Of a stretch of 64,000 nt of DNA, positions 9,096 through 18,351 are shown piece by piece. The stretch comes from Campylobacter peloridis LMG 23910. Lineage in GTDB: Bacteria > Campylobacterota > Campylobacteria > Campylobacterales > Campylobacteraceae. Made by a program: the position numbers and the translations under genes. Numbering within the stretch: the stretch's first letter is position 1; every line of letters starts with the position of its first letter. Below the pieces are notes generated by a model. That model made no database searches and was not told the DNA's origin. It saw nothing but the letters and a program-made list of their open reading frames with translations. The stretch covers positions 248,001 through 312,000 of the forward strand of contig NZ_CP007766.1 in the NCBI RefSeq assembly GCF_000816785.1, written 5' to 3'.

Positions 9096-10832
9096 ATGAA
9101 AAAAATCTTACTAAGCACTATAGCTATTAGTTCTTTATTATCAGCTAGCAGTATAACTATAGCTAAAAACGAATATGAAAAAATCATAGAATTATCCCCT
9201 GATAGAAATATACCTCAAAACAAAGCCTTAAAAGAGGACTTAAAAACAAAAAAAGATTATGAAAAAATCCAAGATGCTAAAAAAGAATTAGAGCAAGAAA
9301 AAGAAAAATTAAAAGAAAAATTCCAAGAAGAAGATAAAACTACACAAAAAGAAGAAGGTATTGTTACAAATTATAAATTTGTTTTAACTAATGAAGGAAC
9401 AAGTTTTAAAAAATTAGGTATTAATGAAAAAGATTTACATGATTTAGTAAGTGAATTTAAAAAAAGAAAATTTAGCTTACAAGATTTGCAAGATATATCA
9501 AATATCATTGCTTATTATTTTCAAGTAAATGGTTATCCTGCTGCTACTGCTTATGTGCCTCAGCAAGAATTTGATGGTGAAAACATACAAATTAATATTT
9601 CTTTGGGAACCTTAGGTGGATATGTTATAAAAAATAATACCGCTATAAAAGACTCTTTTATAAAAAGTAAGCTAAATGAGAGAATTAAAGGTAGGATTAT
9701 TTCAACAAAGCTTATAGAAGATAGCGTATATAAAGTAAATGAAATGTATGGAGTGCAAACTCTAGCAGGCTTACAAGCTGGAGCACAAGTAGGACAAACT
9801 GATGTTATCATAGAAGTAGAACCTGATACTAAAGCTAATGTTTTAATGTATGCAGACAATTATGGCATAGAAAGCTCAGGAGAATATAGAGCAGGTATTA
9901 GTATGGGATTTAATTCTATATTTAATATGGGAGATTATTATAATTTTTATTTACAAAGTTCTAATGAAAGACAGATTAATTATGGAGCAAGTTATACTTT
10001 CTTTTTGGGGAATTTAAAAATTACTCCTAGTATATCACAAGGAAGTTATTCTTTAGGTGGAGATTATGAAGGTTTAGGTTTTAGCGGAACATCAAGAAAT
10101 TTTGGAGCAGATTTTTCATACCCTATATGGATTAATACCATTTCATCTTTTTATGTAACTTCTAGTTTTTATCATAAGATATTAAGTGATGTTACATTAG
10201 ATCTTTTAACATTTGATAAAAGCTCTAATGTAGGAAGCTTTGGTTTAGAAGGTTTATATAGAGGCATAGAAAATAATGCCTTAAGCTATAGTGCTAAAAT
10301 AACCATTGGTAAGGTAAATGATGATGGTGTTAGTGCATTTGGAAATACAAACAAAAGTGGAGCTAAAGGCTTTGGCTGGTTTAGAAAACTAAATACTAGT
10401 TTAAATAATTATTATAGCTTTAATGAGTATATCACTCATACTCTTAGTGTAAATTATCAAAAAGTATTAGGAAATTTTGAACTTGATTCTTCTGAAAGTT
10501 CTTCTTTAGGTGGAGCTTATGGAGTAAGAGCTTATGATAATGGAGAAGGTGATGGAGATAATACCATAGTAGCTAATTTTGGTGTAAGAATAAACATACC
10601 AAATACAAATTTTTATTTCACTCCTTTTTATGATGTAGGTTATGCTTGGTATGAAAAATCTGGAGATAGATTAGAAGATGATTATTTTTTAGATGCTGTT
10701 GGTTTGCAAATTCTTTATAATAAACCTAATGAGTATTATATAAAATTAGATGGAGCAAGAGCTTTACATAAATACAAATACGATGATGATCATAGAATGA
10801 AATTATATTTAAGTGGTGGGTTGTATTTTTAA
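9096..10832 (+). CDS. TpsB-type two-partner secretion outer-membrane transporter (ShlB/FhaC family)
   Basis: 578-residue outer-membrane pore that would recognise TpsA TPS domains and thread them across the outer membrane. A signal peptide (about 1-23) is followed by an unusually long charged helical segment (about 43-90, K/E-rich), a POTRA_2-like region (about 95-175 with NGYPAATAYVPQQ) and a 16-strand-type barrel. VRAYDNGEGDGD near 477-490 matches the conserved VRG(Y/F) loop-6 motif of the family. The protein ends in a beta-strand with terminal Phe, as barrel proteins do. The start follows AAGGAAAA. It lies downstream of its substrates. Its end overlaps the 3' end of convergent tilS by 24 bases. 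Confidence 0.92.
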   Translation: MKKILLSTIAISSLLSASSITIAKNEYEKIIELSPDRNIPQNKALKEDLKTKKDYEKIQDAKKELEQEKEKLKEKFQEEDKTTQKEEGIVTNYKFVLTNEGTSFKKLGINEKDLHDLVSEFKKRKFSLQDLQDISNIIAYYFQVNGYPAATAYVPQQEFDGENIQINISLGTLGGYVIKNNTAIKDSFIKSKLNERIKGRIISTKLIEDSVYKVNEMYGVQTLAGLQAGAQVGQTDVIIEVEPDTKANVLMYADNYGIESSGEYRAGISMGFNSIFNMGDYYNFYLQSSNERQINYGASYTFFLGNLKITPSISQGSYSLGGDYEGLGFSGTSRNFGADFSYPIWINTISSFYVTSSFYHKILSDVTLDLLTFDKSSNVGSFGLEGLYRGIENNALSYSAKITIGKVNDDGVSAFGNTNKSGAKGFGWFRKLNTSLNNYYSFNEYITHTLSVNYQKVLGNFELDSSESSSLGGAYGVRAYDNGEGDGDNTIVANFGVRINIPNTNFYFTPFYDVGYAWYEKSGDRLEDDYFLDAVGLQILYNKPNEYYIKLDGARALHKYKYDDDHRMKLYLSGGLYF

Positions 10833-11783
10833 AAACTCATAAAGTTCTTTTATATCGATATTTTTCATAAAGCAAAAAGCTCTTAAATGTTTTGGGAGCT
10901 TTGCTTTTCTGTATAATTCTTTAAAATCTTTTGGGATTTTTTCAACTCTTACATAAGGAAAAATCAAAGCTTTATCTTCTATATAGACTATGGCTATTTT
11001 ATGAGAAATAACCCCATCTTTACTCATAGCTTCTTTTCTTTGCTTAGCACTCAAAAGCACTCCAAGGTATTTAAAGCATTTTGCAATTAAACTTTCATCT
11101 TTATAAGTGATGTATATACCATTGAATTCTTTGATGTATTCTTCTTTTAAATCTTTTTCTAAATACTCAAAGCTTTTTTTCACCCCTTTTTCAAATTCAT
11201 TTAAAAAGGTATTGGCATAATTAATTCTTATTTTATTTCTAAAGTATTTTTTATCTTTATTGCTCTCATCATCAAAATATTTTATATTTTCTTGTTTTAA
11301 AAAAGCCAAAATTTCATTTTTGGAAGTATTTAACAAAGGTCTGATTATAGTATAGTTTTTTCTTTGCTCTATATCTTTAAAACCTAAAAGCTCAACCATG
11401 CCAGCACCTTTGCTAAATTGCATTAAAAACCATTCAAATTTGTCGTTTAAATTGTGAGCTAAAATTAAATTTTGATATTTATATTTTTTACAAATTGCAT
11501 CAAAAAATTCATATCTTAAAGCCCTAGCATTTGCTTCAAAATTTTTTTCTATTTTATTGGCTGTTTTTGTATAGATTTTTTTATTGTATTTTTGTGCTAA
11601 TTCTTTAGCACTTTGCTCTTCTAAATCGCTATTTAAACGCGTTTTATAGTTTATCAAAGCAAGATCAAATTCTATATCTTGCTTTAAAAGCATAAAAAAT
11701 AAAGCACTAGAATCACTCCCATGAGAAAAAGCTAAAAGATTTTTGTTTTGTTTTAAGATATTAATATATTTTTTATTTATCAT
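10809..11783 (-). CDS. tilS: tRNA(Ile)-lysidine synthase
   Basis: 324-residue N-type ATP pyrophosphatase that converts C34 of tRNA-Ile(CAU) to lysidine so that it reads AUA, an essential step in a genome rich in ATA codons. The PP-loop is S-H-G-S-D-S-S at residues 20-26, a variant of SGGxDS. The DKFEWFLMQFSKGAG segment matches the family. Bacterial TilS is often longer with C-terminal domains; this short form resembles other Campylobacter proteins. The start overlaps the doc gene by 11 bases, so it is probably the last gene of the rimO operon. Confidence 0.9.
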   Translation of the reverse strand: MINKKYINILKQNKNLLAFSHGSDSSALFFMLLKQDIEFDLALINYKTRLNSDLEEQSAKELAQKYNKKIYTKTANKIEKNFEANARALRYEFFDAICKKYKYQNLILAHNLNDKFEWFLMQFSKGAGMVELLGFKDIEQRKNYTIIRPLLNTSKNEILAFLKQENIKYFDDESNKDKKYFRNKIRINYANTFLNEFEKGVKKSFEYLEKDLKEEYIKEFNGIYITYKDESLIAKCFKYLGVLLSAKQRKEAMSKDGVISHKIAIVYIEDKALIFPYVRVEKIPKDFKELYRKAKLPKHLRAFCFMKNIDIKELYEFLKIQPTT

Positions 11784-12159
11784 TTTTAATTTCTAAAAAT
11801 TTTTCTATTAATTGTTTTAGTTCTTCTTTGCTAATTTTATCTTCGGCAACATCAACTACTATATCTTCAAATTTTATAGCAAAATCTTTTATAGTCTTGT
11901 TATTGATTAATAAAAAGTGCATACCAATAAAAATAGAACTTCTTTTATTACCATCATTAAATGGATGGAATTTAATACAAGCAAACATTAAATGAGTTAA
12001 TTTATCACTAAAACTAGGATAAAAATCATCAATCTTTATTTGATTTAGTGCTGATTCTAAATATCCTATAGAATTTTTATTAAACCCGATAAGTCCCCCT
12101 GTTTCTTTTATTATAAGATCGTGTATTAGAATGACTTCATCAAAATTTAAATATTTCAT
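11773..12159 (-). CDS. Doc-type toxin (death-on-curing, Fic/Doc family)
   Basis: 128-residue Fic/Doc-fold protein. The core motif HPFNDGNKRS spans residues 65-74. A Lys where AMP-transferring Fic proteins have Gly is the Doc signature, and P1 Doc is a kinase that phosphorylates EF-Tu. The whole fold length (about 125 residues) is present with no disruption. Its ATG overlaps the stop codon of a 44-codon gene upstream (ATGA), as expected of a toxin-antitoxin pair, and its end overlaps tilS by 11 bases. Toxic activity is inferred from family and context. Confidence 0.88.
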   Translation of the reverse strand: MKYLNFDEVILIHDLIIKETGGLIGFNKNSIGYLESALNQIKIDDFYPSFSDKLTHLMFACIKFHPFNDGNKRSSIFIGMHFLLINNKTIKDFAIKFEDIVVDVAEDKISKEELKQLIEKFLEIKNDK

Positions 12160-12290
12160 TTATTTTTTAATCTTTTAAAAACAGCTAAAACTTCAGGTTT
12201 TTTTATTTCTTTTTTGGCAATTTTGATAGCTTTTTGCACAGCTTTTCTTTCTTGAATATATTTTAAATCTTCTATGGTTTTTTCTTTCAT
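12156..12290 (-). CDS. Probable antitoxin of the Doc module (44 residues)
   Basis: Short gene read on the minus strand: ATG at 12290-12288, stop TGA at 12158-12156. It encodes a 44-residue, very basic, helical protein starting [14 protein letters not shown] and ending KRLKNK. A strong AAGGA lies ahead of the start, inside the end of rimO. Both junctions are ATGA overlaps (with rimO and with doc). It shows no recognisable Phd/YefM sequence and is shorter than usual antitoxins; the identity rests on position, coupling and size. It may be neutralizing only, without a DNA-binding domain. Confidence 0.7.
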   Translation of the reverse strand: MKEKTIEDLKYIQERKAVQKAIKIAKKEIKKPEVLAVFKRLKNK

Positions 12291-13612
12291 ATTATTTCCT
12301 TTCTCAAAGCCTTAGCGATGAGTTTTTTATCTAAATTTTGATTTATTTCACACTCATAAAGTTCACCCATTATTAAATCCCCGCATTCGCTTTCATTGAT
12401 TAAAATCTCACCATCGATATTTTTATCCCAACGCATATCCTTAGCCCCTATAAAAAATTCTCCTTCACTACTTTGTCCTTCACAAAAGGCTAAAACTTTT
12501 TTACCCACTTCTTTTTCAAAACTTTTTTCTATGCACTCATCTACGATTTTTTCTATGATTTTTAACCTTGCATGTATGATTTTACTAGGAATTTGCTCCA
12601 TATTAAAAGCAGCAGTATCTTCTTCTTTAGAATAAGCAAAAATACTTATTCTATCAAATTCAAATTCTTTTAAAAACGCACAAAGTTCGTTAAAATCATC
12701 ATCGCTTTCTCCAGGATGACCCACTATAAAACCGGTGCGTAAAAATGAATTTGGAGCTTTTTTCATCAAATTTAAAAGTTCTAGTATTTTTGCTTTGTTT
12801 GCTCCGCGTTTCATGATTTTAAGCATATTATCGCTTATGTGTTGTAAAGGCATATCAAAATAATTCACAAAAACCTTAGAAGCAATGATTGTTTCTATAA
12901 GTTCTTTACTAATGCTTGTTGGATAAAGGTATAAAATTCTAGCTGCTTTTACCCCTTGAATGCTTTCTATTGCTTTTATGAGTTTTATAAGTCCATCTTT
13001 TTGTCCTTGATCAAACAAATACGAGCTTGTATCTTGAGCAATAAATGAAAAATCTTTATAGCCTTTATTTACAAGTTCTTTTACTTCATCAACTATGCTT
13101 GTTAAATTCCTTGATTTTAATTTACCCTTAAAAGTAGGTATAGCACAAAATGAGCATTTTTGATTGCACCCTTCGGCTATTTTTATAAAAGCATGATAAT
13201 TTGATCCTGTAATAATGCGTTTTGTATTTTTATCTTGCAAATAAGTAGAATTAGAGAAAAGGCTAGTTTTTTTAAGTATCATTTCATCTATTTTTTCATA
13301 ATCCCCAACCCCGCTAAATAAATCAACTTCAGGTAATTCTTTCATAAGTTCTTCGCGGTAGCGTTGCATCAAACAACCCGTTACAACCAATAAAGAATCC
13401 TTTTTTCTTTGTTCATGCAAAGATAAAATAGCATTTATACTTTCTTGCTTAGCACTTTCTATAAAGCCACAAGTATTTACTATCAAAACATCAGCAATGC
13501 TAGGTTCATCACAAATTTCATACGCACTCAAACGCCCAAGCATGATTTCACTATCAACTAAATTTTTATTACAACCTAAAGACATTAAAAAAAGTTTTGG
13601 CATTTTTCTCAC
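12287..13612 (-). CDS. rimO: Ribosomal protein uS12 methylthiotransferase
   Basis: 441-residue radical-SAM enzyme that methylthiolates an Asp of ribosomal protein S12. The N-terminal UPF0004 domain supplies one 4Fe-4S cluster (Cys14, Cys48, Cys80). The radical-SAM motif C-x3-C-x2-C is at Cys149, Cys153, Cys156, and a TRAM domain fills the last about 65 residues. [13 protein letters not shown] is typical of RimO rather than MiaB. ATG at 13603 (MPKLF) is an alternative start. It is divergent from prfB with 67 bases between, and first gene of an overlapping rimO-antitoxin-doc-tilS operon. Confidence 0.92.
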   Translation of the reverse strand: MRKMPKLFLMSLGCNKNLVDSEIMLGRLSAYEICDEPSIADVLIVNTCGFIESAKQESINAILSLHEQRKKDSLLVVTGCLMQRYREELMKELPEVDLFSGVGDYEKIDEMILKKTSLFSNSTYLQDKNTKRIITGSNYHAFIKIAEGCNQKCSFCAIPTFKGKLKSRNLTSIVDEVKELVNKGYKDFSFIAQDTSSYLFDQGQKDGLIKLIKAIESIQGVKAARILYLYPTSISKELIETIIASKVFVNYFDMPLQHISDNMLKIMKRGANKAKILELLNLMKKAPNSFLRTGFIVGHPGESDDDFNELCAFLKEFEFDRISIFAYSKEEDTAAFNMEQIPSKIIHARLKIIEKIVDECIEKSFEKEVGKKVLAFCEGQSSEGEFFIGAKDMRWDKNIDGEILINESECGDLIMGELYECEINQNLDKKLIAKALRKEII

Positions 13613-13634
13613 TTTAAAAATTTTATTTTTTTGC

Positions 13635-13640
13635 TAAAAT
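13635..13640 (+). promoter_or_regulatory. -10 box upstream of prfB
   Basis: TAAAAT preceded by TTGC, 39 bases before the prfB ATG. This is the extended -10 type common in Campylobacter; no convincing -35 is seen. Confidence 0.45.
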
Positions 13641-13679
13641 TACAAGATTAAATTATATCAAAATTAGAAAGAAAATTTT

Positions 13680-14780
13680 ATGGATAATTACGAATACAGC
13701 GAGTTATTAAAAACACTTGAAAACAAAGTAGAAAACATTAAAAATATCATAAAACCTCAAGAAATTATCAAAAGATTAAAAGAAATTGAAGATTTAGAAA
13801 ATTCCCCTTCTTTTTGGAATGATGTTAAGCAAGCTGGCATAATAGGCAAAGAAAAAACAAAAATTTCTAATTTACTTAAAAACTATGAAAACGCATACAA
13901 TGAAGTGCATAATGCAAGCGAGCTTTTTGATCTAGCAAATAGCGAAAATGACTTAGAAACTATAGAAGCTTTATTTAATGATGCTTCAAAATTAGAAGAT
14001 GTTATAGTAAATCTTGAAATTTCTATGCTTTTAAGCGGTGAAAATGATAATAAAAATGCCATAGTTTCTATACATCCTGGAGCTGGTGGGACTGAGAGTA
14101 ATGACTGGGCTAGTATGCTTTATAGAATGTATTTAAGATTTTGCGAAAGAGAAGGTTTTAAAGTAGAAACGCTTGATTTTCAAGAAGGCGATGAAGCAGG
14201 AATTAAGAATGTAAGCTTTTTGGTAAAAGGTGATAATGCTTATGGGTATTTAAAAGCTGAAAATGGAATTCATCGTCTTATTAGAACTTCTCCATTTGAT
14301 AGTGCTGGGCGTCGCCATACGAGTTTTTCAAGTGTGATGGTTTCACCAGAACTTGATGATGATATAGAAATAGAAATTGAAGAAAAAGATATAAGGATAG
14401 ATTATTATAGAGCAAGTGGAGCGGGTGGCCAACATGTAAATAAAACTGAATCAGCTGTGCGTATAACTCATATGCCAAGTGGTATAGTAGTGCAATGCCA
14501 AAATGATAGAAGCCAACACAAAAACAAAGCAACCGCATTTAAAATGCTAAAATCACGTCTTTATGAGCTTGAACTTATGAAACAACAAGATGAAGCAAAT
14601 TCGAGTGAAAAAAGTGAAATAGGTTGGGGGCATCAAATCCGCTCTTATGTGCTTTTTCCATTTCAACAAGTAAAAGATAATCGTTCTAATAAAGCATTTT
14701 CGCAGGTAGATAGTATTTTAGATGGGGATATTAAAAAAATCATAGAAGGTGTATTAATAGCTCAAAAGGCTAAAGGATAA
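13680..14780 (+). CDS. prfB: Peptide chain release factor 2
   Basis: 366-residue release factor that recognises UGA and UAA and triggers peptide release. The stop-codon-reading motif S-P-F is at residues 204-206 and the catalytic GGQ at 249-251, in the context [18 protein letters not shown]. The reading frame is continuous from ATG to TAA: the programmed +1 frameshift known from E. coli prfB (in-frame UGA near codon 26) is absent, so that autoregulation is not used here. It is followed 3 bases later by the usp gene. Confidence 0.95.
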   Translation: MDNYEYSELLKTLENKVENIKNIIKPQEIIKRLKEIEDLENSPSFWNDVKQAGIIGKEKTKISNLLKNYENAYNEVHNASELFDLANSENDLETIEALFNDASKLEDVIVNLEISMLLSGENDNKNAIVSIHPGAGGTESNDWASMLYRMYLRFCEREGFKVETLDFQEGDEAGIKNVSFLVKGDNAYGYLKAENGIHRLIRTSPFDSAGRRHTSFSSVMVSPELDDDIEIEIEEKDIRIDYYRASGAGGQHVNKTESAVRITHMPSGIVVQCQNDRSQHKNKATAFKMLKSRLYELELMKQQDEANSSEKSEIGWGHQIRSYVLFPFQQVKDNRSNKAFSQVDSILDGDIKKIIEGVLIAQKAKG

Positions 14781-14783
14781 AAT

Positions 14784-15623
14784 ATGGAACAAAAAATTCT
14801 AGTATGTATAGATGTGTTAGAACCTTGTAAGGAAAGTGTAGATTATGGTGTATATTTAGCTAAAAAATTAAATTTAACTTTGATGTTTTTATATACTATA
14901 GAGCCAAATTTTACAAACGCAGAGTTAGCTTGTAGTTTTGGTATAGGAGCTAGTGGGTGTGTGATAGAAGATTTAGTAGAGGAGCAAACTCAAAAGAACG
15001 AAAATCTTTTTAAAAAAGGTAAAAGAATTTTAAATGAATTTTGTGCTTATGCAAAAGATCAGGGTGTAAAAGAGTGTTTTAGCGTGCAAAGAGATGGAGA
15101 CTTAGAAGAAGTATTAAAAGATTATAATGGAAAAATAAGACTTGCAATAGCTGGATTAAAAGGTGGTGGAAGAAAAAACAAAATAGGTATCCACACTGAA
15201 GAATTAGTAAGAGCTTTAAATGTGCCTATTTTACTTGTAAATTCTTCTTTTAAAGAGATAAATAGCGTTATGATGGCTTATGATGGAAGCAATTTAGCTA
15301 AAAAAGCTATAGAACAAGCTATACAAAAACCAATTTTTAAAGAAGCAAAGCGTTATGTGGTTAATGTTTCAAAAGATGAAAAAAATTCTTGTGAGTTATT
15401 AGAACATGTAAGTAAACTTTTTAAAAATGTAAATTTAGAAGTTGAAACTAAACACTTAAATGGGGAAGTTAGCCAAGCTTTATTTGATTTTTGGGAACAA
15501 AATGATGTAGATTTGTTGATTATGGGTGCTTATTCTCATCATTGGTTAAAAAGTATTTTATTTGGGAGCTTAACAAATGAAATTTTAACTAAGGCTAAAA
15601 AGCCTTTATTGCTTATACGCTAA
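14784..15623 (+). CDS. Tandem universal stress protein (UspA family)
   Basis: 279-residue cytoplasmic protein built of two Usp domains (about 1-145 and 155-279). The second ends with G-S-L-T-N-E-I-L after MGAYSHHW, matching the G-2x-G-9x-G-S/T nucleotide-binding signature; the first, ending HTEELVRALNVPILLV, is less complete. It probably binds ATP or a related nucleotide and acts in stress adaptation. It follows prfB by 3 bases and abuts the channel gene with no gap, so a functional pairing with the channel is likely. Confidence 0.85.
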   Translation: MEQKILVCIDVLEPCKESVDYGVYLAKKLNLTLMFLYTIEPNFTNAELACSFGIGASGCVIEDLVEEQTQKNENLFKKGKRILNEFCAYAKDQGVKECFSVQRDGDLEEVLKDYNGKIRLAIAGLKGGGRKNKIGIHTEELVRALNVPILLVNSSFKEINSVMMAYDGSNLAKKAIEQAIQKPIFKEAKRYVVNVSKDEKNSCELLEHVSKLFKNVNLEVETKHLNGEVSQALFDFWEQNDVDLLIMGAYSHHWLKSILFGSLTNEILTKAKKPLLLIR

Positions 15624-16316
15624 ATGCTATATAATAGACTTTTAAATCATTATATAAATATCTATCATAAAAGCTCTAAACAATTTTTATTTATTTGGAC
15701 TTTATTGGCACTTGTGCCATTAATTTGTAGTTTTATATTTGATGAACTTGCTATTTATGCTACTGGAAAAATTACTTCTGAGCTTTTGTTTTTTATATTA
15801 AATATTATTCCTATTATGGTAGCTATGGCTTTGATGGTGTTTTTGCTTATTAGTATTTGGGCTGCTTTTAGCAATAAAATCAATGTAAAAGAAAAATTTT
15901 TAATGATTTTGTATGCTTATGTTTTAATTTGGTTTGCATATGGAAATTTGTATTATTTTTCTTGCGATGTGGATAATTACAATCGTTTATTAATTGTAAG
16001 TCAAAAGCACAAAGATGAAAGTTTAGAAAAACTTCAAGAAATTATCATACAAGCACAATATCAAACTCCAATCAAGGGCATAGAAAATTTTTGGACTTTA
16101 AATGAAAATTTAAAACCTCAAATTCAAAATAGACTTAAAGGATTGGTAGATTGTTATTATTTTAGTGGTGTAACAATGCTAACAATCGGTTTTGGCGATG
16201 TAACCCCTGTGAGTTCTTTGTTAAGGTTATTTAGTGTTTTTCAAGGATTTTTAGGGCAGGTTATTGTCGTAATTGCTATGGGACTTTGGATAAATCAATC
16301 AGGTAAGCAAAAATAG
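15624..16316 (+). CDS. Two-pore-helix potassium-channel-like membrane protein
   Basis: 230-residue inner-membrane protein. Hydrophobic segments at about 22-40, 54-80 and 92-112 precede a pore loop with the K+ selectivity filter T-I-G-F-G-D at residues 187-192 and a final helix at about 200-222. This fits the Ion_trans_2 fold, with extra N-terminal helices and no cytoplasmic RCK/TrkA-N domain. It starts on the base after the Usp stop codon, so the Usp protein may be its nucleotide-sensing partner. An 8-bp stem-loop at its end probably terminates the transcript. Confidence 0.8.
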   Translation: MLYNRLLNHYINIYHKSSKQFLFIWTLLALVPLICSFIFDELAIYATGKITSELLFFILNIIPIMVAMALMVFLLISIWAAFSNKINVKEKFLMILYAYVLIWFAYGNLYYFSCDVDNYNRLLIVSQKHKDESLEKLQEIIIQAQYQTPIKGIENFWTLNENLKPQIQNRLKGLVDCYYFSGVTMLTIGFGDVTPVSSLLRLFSVFQGFLGQVIVVIAMGLWINQSGKQK

Positions 16317-16323
16317 CTTACCT
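16301..16323 (+). terminator. Stem-loop at the end of the channel gene
   Basis: Arms 16301-16308 and 16316-16323 are perfect 8-bp complements with a 7-base loop containing the stop codon. An A/T-rich tail follows. It lies between convergent genes and could serve both strands. Confidence 0.55.
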
Positions 16324-16339
16324 AAATAATTTAAGTTAA

Positions 16340-17383
16340 TCACATAAATATTTTTGTTAGTATAATTCCAGAACTTATTAACCAAATAAATAATAAAAAT
16401 GCCATTAAAAATGGTTTTAAACCCGCGTTTTTAATTACATCTTTATGTATATTAACCCCTAAAGCAACCATAGATATAGACAATAATAAAGTATCAATTG
16501 TTTCGATATTTGATTTAATGTAATTTATAGAAAATGGGGTATTTAAAATATCAAGCGAGCTAATAACACTTGCAAGTAAAAATAATAAAGCAAAATAAGG
16601 AATATTGTTTTTAATTGATACTTTTTCCTTTTCTTTGCTTAAAAATTTTAATGAAAAAATAGCTAAAAATATTAAAAATGGAACTAACATTAAAACTCTA
16701 ATCATTTTTTCTATAACTGCACCATCGCCTGCTTGTATAGCTTCTCCTGCTGCAACAGCATGTGCAACTTCATGTAAAGTAGCGCCCATAAAATACCCCA
16801 TTTGATGTATATTGAAAAAATCAAATAAACCTAAATTCCAAGCTAATGGGTATAAAAACATTCCTATAGTTCCAAAAACAACAACCGTGCAAATTGCTAC
16901 ACCAACTCTTGAAGAGCCTCCTTTTACCACACTTTCGCTAGCCATCACAGCAGCTGCACCACATATACTTGAACCACTGCTAATTAAAATGCTTTCTTTT
17001 AAATCAAGCTTGAATAATTTTCCCAAAATAAGCCCTATAAAAAAAGTAGAAAAAACTATAATAAAAGCTAAGATAATTCCTTCTAAACCAGCTTTTTGTA
17101 TATCATTAAAAGTGATTCTAAATCCATAAAGTATAATCCCTAGTCTTAAGATTTCTTTTGTGGCTATGTTTAAAACGCCTGTTTTTTTAAGCAAGCTTGC
17201 ATTTTGATTTGCAAAATTGCCTATTAAAGCTCCAAGACAAACTGCTATGATAAGTGCTGAAATTCCTAAATTTTTAAAGAAACTCAATTGAGAAATAGCA
17301 AATGCACAAAATGCAAGAACAAATAATAATAAAAATCCTTCAAATTTTCTGCCTTTATATATATTTTTATGTTTAGTATGCAT
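16340..17383 (-). CDS. YeiH family (UPF0324) inner-membrane protein
   Basis: 347-residue polytopic membrane protein of the conserved YeiH/UPF0324 family, with about ten hydrophobic segments. Glycine-rich motifs ICGAAAVMASE (about 140-150) and GATLHEVAHAVAAGEAIQAGDGA (about 200-222) are the family hallmarks. The substrate is not established from sequence; related proteins have been discussed as sulfonate or sulfite exporters, which is only a suggestion here. It is divergent from a LysR regulator 71 bases away, an arrangement also known for E. coli yeiH-yeiE. Its end is separated by 23 bases from the convergent channel gene. Confidence 0.88.
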   Translation of the reverse strand: MHTKHKNIYKGRKFEGFLLLFVLAFCAFAISQLSFFKNLGISALIIAVCLGALIGNFANQNASLLKKTGVLNIATKEILRLGIILYGFRITFNDIQKAGLEGIILAFIIVFSTFFIGLILGKLFKLDLKESILISSGSSICGAAAVMASESVVKGGSSRVGVAICTVVVFGTIGMFLYPLAWNLGLFDFFNIHQMGYFMGATLHEVAHAVAAGEAIQAGDGAVIEKMIRVLMLVPFLIFLAIFSLKFLSKEKEKVSIKNNIPYFALLFLLASVISSLDILNTPFSINYIKSNIETIDTLLLSISMVALGVNIHKDVIKNAGLKPFLMAFLLFIWLISSGIILTKIFM

Positions 17384-17484
17384 GTTTATCCTTTAATTTT
17401 TTTATAATTTTAACGCTTTTTATATGATAAGAAAAATTAATTTTATTTGATATAATGATTAAAAATATTTATCAAAGGAAAAAT

Positions 17485-18351
17485 ATGACTTTTAAGCAGC
17501 TTAGGTATTTTCAAGCATTAAGTAAAAATTTAAATTTAAGATCCTGTGCTAAGGAATTAAATATCACTCAATCTGCTTTATCTTTGGCTATTTTTGAGCT
17601 TGAAAAAAGTTTAAATACAAAATTATTTGATAGAAATGCTAAATTTTTAAGTTTAAATGAAAAAGGAAAAATGTTTTTAAAGCAAATTACACCTTTGATG
17701 ATAGAATTTCAACGCATAGAAAATTTAATGCAAAATGATGAAAATTATCAATTAAGTATGAAAGTAAGTCAAAATGTAGGAACTTTTTTGTTAGCAGGGG
17801 TTTTAAATAAAAAGGATGAAAAAATAACACTTGAGCTTTCTTTAGATAATAGTAAAAATATTATAAAAAATATTCTAGACAAAGAAATAGACTTAGGCAT
17901 TATAGAAGGAATTTGCAAAGATAAAGATTTGGAAAAAATTAAAATTTGTGATGATGAACTTATAGTTGTAAGCAATAAAAAATTAGATAAAGAGTATTTT
18001 ATAGATGAATTAAAAGATTATCAATGGCTTAGCAGAGAAAAAGGTTCGGGTGCAAAAGAAGTTTTTGTAAATGCTTTACCAAAAAATATAAAATTAAATT
18101 TAGTTTATGAGTTAAATTCAACAGCTATGATTAAAGAATTAATTAAAAAAGGAAATTTTTTAGCTGTTTTGCCAAAATTTAGCGTTAAAGAGGAATTAGA
18201 AAATAAAAAATTATTTCAAGTGAAATTAAAAAATTTTAAAATTTCAAGAGAGCTTTTTATAATTTATCATAAAAATAAAGAACCCAATGAAAAGTTTTTA
18301 AATTTTTGTGATTTTTTGATAAAACAAATCCAAAAAGAAATATTAGCTTAG
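17485..18351 (+). CDS. LysR-family transcriptional regulator
   Basis: 288-residue regulator with an N-terminal winged helix-turn-helix (about 1-60; [32 protein letters not shown] in two parts) and a substrate-binding effector domain from about 85. I take ATG 17485 as the start because AAAGGA precedes it; an upstream in-frame ATG at 17455 would add ten residues and lacks a ribosome site. Divergence from the yeiH-like gene implies it controls that gene, typical of LysR regulators. Its last 9 bases overlap the 3' end of convergent murD. Confidence 0.88.
   Translation: MTFKQLRYFQALSKNLNLRSCAKELNITQSALSLAIFELEKSLNTKLFDRNAKFLSLNEKGKMFLKQITPLMIEFQRIENLMQNDENYQLSMKVSQNVGTFLLAGVLNKKDEKITLELSLDNSKNIIKNILDKEIDLGIIEGICKDKDLEKIKICDDELIVVSNKKLDKEYFIDELKDYQWLSREKGSGAKEVFVNALPKNIKLNLVYELNSTAMIKELIKKGNFLAVLPKFSVKEELENKKLFQVKLKNFKISRELFIIYHKNKEPNEKFLNFCDFLIKQIQKEILA

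Noticed and set aside
13680-14780. Programmed frameshift in prfB
   Set aside because: Searched for an in-frame TGA near codon 26; the frame is continuous.
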